Assembly: GCA_964614415.1 (NCBI GenBank)
Contig: CAZTLE010000002.1
Coordinates: forward strand, 1 to 64,000
Direction of reading: 5' to 3'
Length of the DNA: 64,000 bases
Origin: CAZTLE01 sp964614415
GTDB lineage: Bacteria > Bacteroidota > Bacteroidia > Flavobacteriales > Flavobacteriaceae
Shown here piece after piece: positions 58,678 to 64,000 of the stretch (within the stretch, counting starts at the first letter, position 1; the number at the start of each line of letters is the position of its first letter). The notes under the pieces were generated by a model that did no database searches, had not been told where the DNA came from, and saw only the letters and a list, made by a program, of their open reading frames with translations. The translations under genes and the position numbers were made by a program.

Positions 58678-59667
58678 ATGAAGAGAATTACCTCACTGTT
58701 GTCTGTCGTTTTGTTTGCTGGAATCATGTGTGCGCAAGGGCAGATCACAATTTCTGAAAAAGGAATCGAATTAGAAACATCCGTATCGGTGACTCAGCAG
58801 GATCAAATAAGTGCTCAGGAAATTGATCAGAGTAGAGATGCTTGCAGCCAGGGGAACTCCGCGGGAGATATTCTCGGAGCGGCAGGATCTTCTCCCGAAA
58901 GTGGTTTTATCGGGGCTGTTGATGTGATTGTACCGGCGGATGAGTTTTTCACGTTGGAAAGCGTCACTTCTAATTTCCTGACCGTCAATTCGGAGGCCAC
59001 ATTGCCTGATTTTGCAACCGTTATTTACTATGAGGACGACGGTTCCGGATTCCCGGGAGCGGAAATTTCTTCGGAATCCGGCATTCCCGTTACCGTTAAT
59101 TCAACCATGCCCTGGGTGAACCCGGCCGCAGACGTTCACGAAGTCGAGTTTAATGTAACTCCTTTTACGTTTGATGGACAGGCAGGGACAGAAACACGAT
59201 ACTGGATTGGGATTCAAATGTCAAACAATATTTTTAGTGGTAGTAATTTCTTTGAAATGAGAGAAGATCCGGTAAATCCTTCCAATGTTCTTGTGGGAGA
59301 GCCATTTGTACAGTTTGACGCAAATACTGCTACATGGGGCTATGTTGACTTTGGCAATGGGAATGGTCCCGAAGATGAGGCCGAGGGCTTTTATACTTTG
59401 AACGGGGATTGTGATGTGCTAAGCACAGAATCATTTGATCTTTCGAGCGTAACCGTTTATCCGAATCCGGCCAGCGATGCGATTAACCTGAAAGTTCCCT
59501 CAGGAATCGATGTCCTATCGGTGGAAGTATACGATGTTTTGGGTAAAACGGTCAAAATGGTCATTGACACTAAAGCGGTCAATGTTTCGGACCTTTCACC
59601 CGGAATATATGTATTACATGCGCGAACATCTGCGGGTGTTCTCACCAGGAAAATTATGAAAAAATAG
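58678..59667 (+). CDS. T9SS type A cargo protein
   Basis: A 329-residue exported protein; the signal ends near MCAQ (about residue 20). The middle domain (about 60-240) is beta-rich with WIGIQMSNNIFSGSNFFEMR and other strands and binds no recognisable family; the C-terminus is a T9SS type A sorting domain (SSVTVYPNPASDAINLKVPS, then YDVLGKTV, SDLSPGIYVLHART, TRKIMKK). It is the first of four consecutive cargo genes, each with its own GC-rich terminator. Function unknown, possibly adhesion or matrix. Confidence 0.85.
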   Translation: MKRITSLLSVVLFAGIMCAQGQITISEKGIELETSVSVTQQDQISAQEIDQSRDACSQGNSAGDILGAAGSSPESGFIGAVDVIVPADEFFTLESVTSNFLTVNSEATLPDFATVIYYEDDGSGFPGAEISSESGIPVTVNSTMPWVNPAADVHEVEFNVTPFTFDGQAGTETRYWIGIQMSNNIFSGSNFFEMREDPVNPSNVLVGEPFVQFDANTATWGYVDFGNGNGPEDEAEGFYTLNGDCDVLSTESFDLSSVTVYPNPASDAINLKVPSGIDVLSVEVYDVLGKTVKMVIDTKAVNVSDLSPGIYVLHARTSAGVLTRKIMKK

Positions 59668-59689
59668 GAGTTAAATACCTTCTCTAAAG

Positions 59690-59722
59690 AGCCCCGGCAC
59701 TAAAACCCGGGGCTTTTTTTTG
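59690..59722 (+). terminator. intrinsic terminator (GCCCCGG type)
   Basis: AGCCCCGG (59690-59697) pairs with CCGGGGCT (59707-59714) over a nine-base loop, then eight T. It is one of three similar terminators in 59.7-62.9 kb. Confidence 0.9.
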
Positions 59723-59838
59723 TGCTTTTTTCGGGGAAAATTTGATCGGCAATTACTGCAAATTAGCCTTTAACGTAAAATTAACCGTATTATTTTCTAT
59801 CTTAGACTCAGCCATTTTTAAACCAATAACCTAAAATT

Positions 59839-60771
59839 ATGAGAAAAATTACATTACTAAGTCTCTTAGTGACTGCTTTTGCTTTCGCACAACAGCCACA
59901 GAGCTTTTCTGAAGTAGACCTCTCTACTGTGAACACCGATCCTATTAATTCTAATGGGACTGAAATTGTAAGTGCTACCGAAGGTGGTACTAGTACGTAC
60001 ACCGACCGGGCCACATGGCAAACCGACTATGGTACCGATTGCGGTGGAACATTAGCCCTTGAAGACTTTAGCGCGCTTCCGGCAGGTGTAACTACTTGTG
60101 GACCGCTTATTAGTTCGGCAGGAGACCTTTGTTTTGCTCCCGGTGGCGTGATTGACGGATTTAGCGTTGAGCCTTCGTTGGTAGCCGGTGGTGACGGAAA
60201 TGCCGTAGGTATTTCGACGGGTACGATCGGAAATAGTACCGGACTCGTTGGGGCCAATAGTTTTGCCGAATTTACAATTATTAACTTCTCACCGGCTGTA
60301 TACGCTGCAGGAATGGATATCTGGAATAACTCAGATCCGATGACAGATGTTCGTCTGTTTGATGAGTCTAACAACCTGATCGACTCGTTTACATTGAACA
60401 ACACTGTTGCTGCCGAGGATTTCTTCGGATTTATTACTAACGTTGCGGTTGCACGTGTTGAAGTTGAAGAGTTCAACGGTGGTGGAGACCTTATTGGTAA
60501 CCTCGAGTTTGGAGATTGCCCACTTTCTGTGGACAATGTACTGTTATCTCAAATTTCAGTATTCCCGAACCCGGCTTCCGATATCCTGAACGTAAAAGTT
60601 CCTGTAGGTGTTGAGATCGAGGCCGTACAGATGTATGATATCCTTGGAAAAGTAGTGAGCAACACAATCAGCAATGGAGAAATTAATGTTGCCGATCTTG
60701 CAAGAGGTGTTTATATTTTGAATTTGAAGACTTCTGCAGGTACGCTTACAGAAAAGATCATTAAGAGATAA
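59839..60771 (+). CDS. T9SS type A cargo protein, tandem paralogue 1
   Basis: A 310-residue exported protein; signal ends near AFAQQ (residue 18). The domain about 50-225 runs YTDRATWQTDYGTDCGG, then LALEDFSALPAGVTTCGP, DLCFAPGGVIDGF, AVGISTGTIGNSTGLVGANS, and VEVEEFNGGGDLIGNLEFG; the strands and Cys pairs suggest a compact secreted beta-fold. The C-terminus is a T9SS type A sorting domain (ISVFPNPASDILNVKVPV, then YDILGKVV, ARGVYILNLKT). It is a clear tandem duplicate with the next gene. Confidence 0.88.
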   Translation: MRKITLLSLLVTAFAFAQQPQSFSEVDLSTVNTDPINSNGTEIVSATEGGTSTYTDRATWQTDYGTDCGGTLALEDFSALPAGVTTCGPLISSAGDLCFAPGGVIDGFSVEPSLVAGGDGNAVGISTGTIGNSTGLVGANSFAEFTIINFSPAVYAAGMDIWNNSDPMTDVRLFDESNNLIDSFTLNNTVAAEDFFGFITNVAVARVEVEEFNGGGDLIGNLEFGDCPLSVDNVLLSQISVFPNPASDILNVKVPVGVEIEAVQMYDILGKVVSNTISNGEINVADLARGVYILNLKTSAGTLTEKIIKR

Positions 60772-60792
60772 GGAATAATTATTGCACGATGG

Positions 60793-60821
60793 AGCCCCGG
60801 TTGTCGCCGGGGCTTTTTTTA
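60793..60821 (+). terminator. intrinsic terminator (GCCCCGG type)
   Basis: AGCCCCGG (60793-60800) pairs with CCGGGGCT (60807-60814), six-base loop, then seven T. Stem arms are identical to those of the terminator at 59690. Confidence 0.9.
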
Positions 60822-60856
60822 TACCTTTATACGTGAGCGACATAAGGAATACCAAA

Positions 60857-61744
60857 ATGAAAAGAATTGCGCTTTTGTTTTTTTTAGTCACGGTATATAT
60901 ACTCGGACAGGGATTTCAAAGCACCGATGAAGGTGCCATGCATAGTAATGAGCCGGAAACCATTGTCTTTACCGACCGAACTACATGGCGGAATGAGGCA
61001 AAGCTAACATGTGTCTTCGGCATAATTCTGGAAGATTTTGACGGACTGCCGGCGGGAGAAACAAATTGCGGTACTGTGATCGACAGCCAGGGAAGTGATT
61101 GTTTTGCGCCGGGTGAGATTGTAGACGACATTTCGGTAGTGGCTTCAATGGAAGCCGGCGGCGATGGGACTGTTGTAGGAGTATCGACAGGAACTATTGG
61201 TAACGCGATCAACCTTGTAGGTGCAAATAGCGCTCAAGAATTCACTGTTATTGAGTTTTCGGTGGCTGTAATTGCTGCGGGGTTAGATATTTGGAACAGT
61301 ACCGACACAGCCACTGACATAAGGATATACAACTTTAACGATGACCTGGTGGATGCCTTTACGCTGACACATACCGTGGGAATGGAGAATTTCTTTGGTT
61401 TTATCGATGATTCCGGTCATAAGATCAAGCGAATTGAGATAGAAGAAGCGAATGGAGGAAGGGAGCTTTTCGGTATTCTGGAGTTTGGTGAGTGCGAAGT
61501 CCGGGTCGAAGAATCACTGCTGGCCCAAATTGTACTATATCCCAACCCGGTGAAAGATATATTGGTGGTGAGAACACCCTTATCGGTCGAGATCTTATCC
61601 CTGGAGGTTTATGACCTAACCGGAAAAGTAATACTGAATACTATCTCCAACGGAGAGATCAATGTTTCGGGTCTTTCAAAAGGAGTTTACATACTCAAAA
61701 TGACCACGTCTGCCGGAACCCTTACCAGGAAAATAGTGAAGTAA
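60857..61744 (+). CDS. T9SS type A cargo protein, tandem paralogue 2
   Basis: A 295-residue paralogue of the previous gene. It keeps the same blocks in order (FTDRTTWRNEAKLTCVFG, then ILEDFDGLPAGETNCGTV, SDCFAPGEIVDDI, VVGVSTGTIGNAINLVGANS, IEIEEANGGRELFGILEFG) but with much substitution. The signal at the N-terminus (MKRIALLFFLVTVYILGQ) is followed by fewer linker residues. A T9SS type A tail ends the protein (VLYPNPVKDILVVRTP, then YDLTGKVI, SKGVYILKMTT). ATG at 60857 is used; the upstream frame is noncoding. Confidence 0.87.
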   Translation: MKRIALLFFLVTVYILGQGFQSTDEGAMHSNEPETIVFTDRTTWRNEAKLTCVFGIILEDFDGLPAGETNCGTVIDSQGSDCFAPGEIVDDISVVASMEAGGDGTVVGVSTGTIGNAINLVGANSAQEFTVIEFSVAVIAAGLDIWNSTDTATDIRIYNFNDDLVDAFTLTHTVGMENFFGFIDDSGHKIKRIEIEEANGGRELFGILEFGECEVRVEESLLAQIVLYPNPVKDILVVRTPLSVEILSLEVYDLTGKVILNTISNGEINVSGLSKGVYILKMTTSAGTLTRKIVK

Positions 61745-61769
61745 CAGAGGACAACATATTCTAAACGGA

Positions 61770-61798
61770 GACCCGGGCATTGACCCGGGTCCTTTTTT
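61770..61798 (+). terminator. intrinsic terminator (GACCCGGG type)
   Basis: GACCCGGG (61770-61777) pairs with CCCGGGTC (61784-61791), six-base loop, then CTTTTTT. Same length as the neighbours' stems, with a different sequence. Confidence 0.9.
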
Positions 61799-61903
61799 GG
61801 ATAACTATTATCGGCTATTACGTGGAGGGAATTTTACCCCTGAATTGCCGACAAAATTACACGCCCGAATCGGGTGTGGTGGCTACCTTTCAATAAAAAA
61901 GTT

Positions 61904-62833
61904 ATGAAAAAAGCCATCGTAAAAATTGCATTGGCAGGTTGTGCGCTTGCTATATGTTCTCCGAATTCGTTCGGATTTGATCAATTCACCCCGGGAACCA
62001 TCGACCCGATTACCGATACATCAGAAAACCGCACGGTGATCACTTTGAGTCACTCGATTGACAATACAATATCCCTGGGAGGAGGCCCGGCCTGCGCTTT
62101 TGGCGGATCAACCGCGGACAATACCTACTATCGAACCTATACCCCTGAAGACTTCGGTATTTTCGATGATCTTGCAATTGTGGGCGCCCGGTTCCCTTTT
62201 CATTTTGTTGATACTACTCCTAATGCCACTATTGATGCCCGAATAACCCTTTATACATCCAATGAGGAGTTTCCAACGGTCCTGCTAACGCCTATAACCA
62301 TGGAAACCTTAACACTGGATTCGGGTGATAATGGAGCTTTCGTAAAGGTTCTTTTTTCTTCTCAGCCGGTGGTGCATCCTTCTACTGAACTGATACTAAG
62401 TTTGCACCTGCCGGACAACACACCACCCATGTCCTATGATGCCCGCATAGGATATAATACGCTGGGAGAGACGTCACCCGGTTACCTTTCATCAATCTCC
62501 TGCAGTGGAGGAGTTCCCTTACCGGTTTCTCAGATCGGATTTCCCGATTCACACATTATTTTGGATCTATTGGCTACTAACACGCTGAATAATGATGAAA
62601 CCATGTTGGAGAGTATTTCTATAACACCAAATCCTGCGATAGACTTAATTAACATCAAGATACCCGAAGGGATTCATTTGGAATCTATGCAGATGTACGA
62701 TGTGATGGGGCAAAAAGTGAATGCTTCAATATCTGACGGTACCCTGGATGTGTCAGGCCTGTCCAGTGGGGTGTACATCCTAAATGTACAATCTTCAGAA
62801 GGGGTTTGGACCGAGAAAATAGTAAAACGATAA
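61904..62833 (+). CDS. T9SS type A cargo protein
   Basis: A 309-residue exported protein, starting at MKKAIVKIALAGCALAICSP with a signal ending near FGFDQ. The mature domain (about 45-215) is beta-rich (ARFPFHFVDTTPNATIDARI, then VVHPSTELILSLHLPDNTPP, YLSSISCSGGVPLPVS) and is not related by eye to the two tandem paralogues, but resembles the gene at 58678 in layout. It ends with a T9SS type A tail (ISITPNPAIDLINIKIPE, then YDVMGQKV, SSGVYILNVQ, TEKIVKR). It converges on rho. Confidence 0.85.
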   Translation: MKKAIVKIALAGCALAICSPNSFGFDQFTPGTIDPITDTSENRTVITLSHSIDNTISLGGGPACAFGGSTADNTYYRTYTPEDFGIFDDLAIVGARFPFHFVDTTPNATIDARITLYTSNEEFPTVLLTPITMETLTLDSGDNGAFVKVLFSSQPVVHPSTELILSLHLPDNTPPMSYDARIGYNTLGETSPGYLSSISCSGGVPLPVSQIGFPDSHIILDLLATNTLNNDETMLESISITPNPAIDLINIKIPEGIHLESMQMYDVMGQKVNASISDGTLDVSGLSSGVYILNVQSSEGVWTEKIVKR

Positions 62834-62849
62834 ATGTATTGTACAAAAA

Positions 62850-62876
62850 AGCCCCGGCATCCGCCGGGGCTTTTTA
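62850..62876. terminator. bidirectional terminator between cargo gene and rho
   Basis: GCCCCGGC (62851-62858) pairs with GCCGGGGC (62863-62870), loop ATCC, six A before and five T after. Shares the GCCCCGG arm with the terminators at 59690 and 60793. Confidence 0.9.
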
Positions 62877-62898
62877 TATTTTCAACTTTCGAGAAACA

Positions 62899-64000
62899 TT
62901 ATCCGTTCATAGAGATAAGGAACTCTTCGTTGTTACGTGTTTGTTTAATACGGTCGTTAATGAACTCCATGGCTTCCACAGGATTCATATCGGCCAAATA
63001 CTTGCGCATTACCCACATACGTTGGATAACGTTCTCTTCCAGTAACAGATCGTCTCGACGGGTACTGGACGACGTAAGGTCGATCGCAGGGAAAATACGG
63101 CGGTTGGAGATCTTGCGATCCAACTGCAGTTCCATATTACCGGTTCCTTTAAATTCTTCAAAGATCACCTCATCCATCTTAGAACCGGTTTCGGTAAGTG
63201 CCGTAGCAATGATACTTAACGAACCTCCGTTCTCAATATTCCGGGCAGCTCCGAAGAAACGCTTGGGACGGTGCAATGCATTGGCGTCCACACCACCACT
63301 CAAAATCTTACCACTGGCAGGTTGAACAGTGTTATAGGCTCGCGCCAAACGCGTGATAGAGTCAAGCAAAATCACAACATCATGGCCACATTCCACCAAT
63401 CGTTTGGCTTTTTCGATCACGATATTGGCAACACGAACGTGTTCTGAAGCTTCCTTATCGAATGTAGAAGCAACTACCTCGCCACTCACATTGCGCTGCA
63501 TATCGGTTACCTCCTCAGGACGCTCGTCGATGAGCAGGATAATTTGATACACTTCGGGGTGGTTCGCAGCGATCCCGTTGGCAATATCCTTAAGCAGCAT
63601 CGTCTTACCCGTTTTGGGCTGGGCAACGATCATACCACGCTGTCCTTTTCCTATAGGAGCAAACAGGTCTATGATTCGTGTTGAAACTGTACTCTGTCGC
63701 TCTGCTACGTTAAATTTTTCATCCGGGAACAATGGAGTAAGGTGTTCAAAGGAAACCCTGTCCCGCACCACATTGGGATTAAGCCCGTTGATTTTGTTCA
63801 CCTTGATAAGCGGGAAGTACTTTTCGCCTTCCTTGGGAGGTCTCACCTCTCCCAAAACAGTATCACCTGTCTTAAGGCCAAACAACCGTATCTGTGATTG
63901 TGATACATAAATATCGTCCGGAGAAGAGAGATAGTTGTAGTCACTTGATCTCAGGAAACCGTATCCGTCCTGCATGATATCAAGTACTCCTTCACTTTCT
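62899..64000 (-). CDS. rho: transcription termination factor Rho (partial, 5' end outside window)
   Basis: Hexameric RNA helicase that releases transcripts. The window holds about the last 366 codons; the frame stays open to base 63999 (ESEGVLDIMQDGYGFLRS), so the N-terminal part is missing. Visible are the RNA-binding cold-shock-like segment (YGFLRSSDYNYLSSPDDIY), the Walker A loop AQPKTGKTMLLKD, the LLIDERPEEVTDM region, Walker B DVVILLDSITRLARAYN and the R-loop/Q-loop areas. Methionine at 63975 is internal. Flavobacterial Rho usually has a long N-terminal insertion, outside this window. Confidence 0.96.
   Translation of the reverse strand, partial: ESEGVLDIMQDGYGFLRSSDYNYLSSPDDIYVSQSQIRLFGLKTGDTVLGEVRPPKEGEKYFPLIKVNKINGLNPNVVRDRVSFEHLTPLFPDEKFNVAERQSTVSTRIIDLFAPIGKGQRGMIVAQPKTGKTMLLKDIANGIAANHPEVYQIILLIDERPEEVTDMQRNVSGEVVASTFDKEASEHVRVANIVIEKAKRLVECGHDVVILLDSITRLARAYNTVQPASGKILSGGVDANALHRPKRFFGAARNIENGGSLSIIATALTETGSKMDEVIFEEFKGTGNMELQLDRKISNRRIFPAIDLTSSSTRRDDLLLEENVIQRMWVMRKYLADMNPVEAMEFINDRIKQTRNNEEFLISMNG

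Noticed and set aside
1..64000. tRNA, rRNA, riboswitch, insertion sequence or prophage genes
   Set aside because: None could be recognised by reading either strand. Spacers are short and explained by promoters, terminators and small repeats. A covariance-model search would be needed to exclude small RNAs.

Overview
The window is chromosomal DNA from a member of the Bacteroidota, most likely the family Flavobacteriaceae. The signs are Bacteroidota-type promoters (-7 box TAnnTTTG), several proteins with type IX secretion (T9SS) C-terminal sorting domains, many lipoproteins, and family-specific neighbourhoods such as rsfS-ftsH-LUD-cdsA-psd. Nearly all of it is protein-coding. I recognise no rRNA, tRNA, CRISPR array, transposase or prophage. 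Genes run on both strands, and many tail-to-tail pairs overlap by 4 to 39 bases.

Layout. 1-8.3 kb: end of an unknown gene, apbE, a methyltransferase, a GxxExxY protein, map, a HAD phosphatase, gpmI, an M48 and an M15 peptidase, a GNAT acetyltransferase, pepE. 8.4-16.7 kb: an isoprenylcysteine-methyltransferase-like protein, a PutP-type Na+ symporter, a HAD phosphatase, three small exported proteins beside an M1 peptidase, tatA and a PAP2 phosphatase. 16.8-21.3 kb: two exported adhesin-like genes face, across a 400-base motif-rich spacer, an operon of lipoprotein, 7-TM protein, histidine kinase and LuxR-type regulator. 21.3-28.8 kb: an O-methyltransferase, then a kynurenine-catabolic operon (kynU, kmo, RidA/deaminase, semialdehyde dehydrogenase, an SDR without the usual catalytic Tyr/Lys, ACMSD) lacking the ring-cleaving dioxygenase. 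28.9-34.9 kb: lipoprotein, cupredoxin, methyltransferase, msrA, a cysteine-less zinc-ribbon-family protein with Nif3, lpxK. 34.9-42.3 kb: hybrid kinase, gapA, lipA, an Nramp-family protein without the metal-binding motifs, an ECF sigma factor, a glycosyltransferase. 42.3-49.8 kb: fasciclin lipoprotein, murB, aminotransferase, aspartyl protease with PDZ, DUF1573, valS. 50-58.4 kb: a phospholipid/proteostasis operon (rsfS, ftsH, LUD, cdsA, psd, ACBP), birA, SRPBCC, NUDIX and an M14 peptidase. 58.7-62.8 kb: four consecutive T9SS cargo genes with look-alike terminators, then rho, cut by the window end.

The most unexpected structure is outside the genes. Several spacers carry arrays of 7-base (sometimes 8-base) units arranged around short inverted repeats of two families, one with arms like CCCTGAGC/GAAGGG and one like CCTGCC/GGCAGG. 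They look like one class of composite intergenic element. Other points worth attention are the divergent signalling locus at 16.8-21.3 kb and three proteins that keep a family fold but have lost its hallmark residues (SDR, Nramp, zinc ribbon). All functional calls rest on reading motifs by eye; no database search was run.
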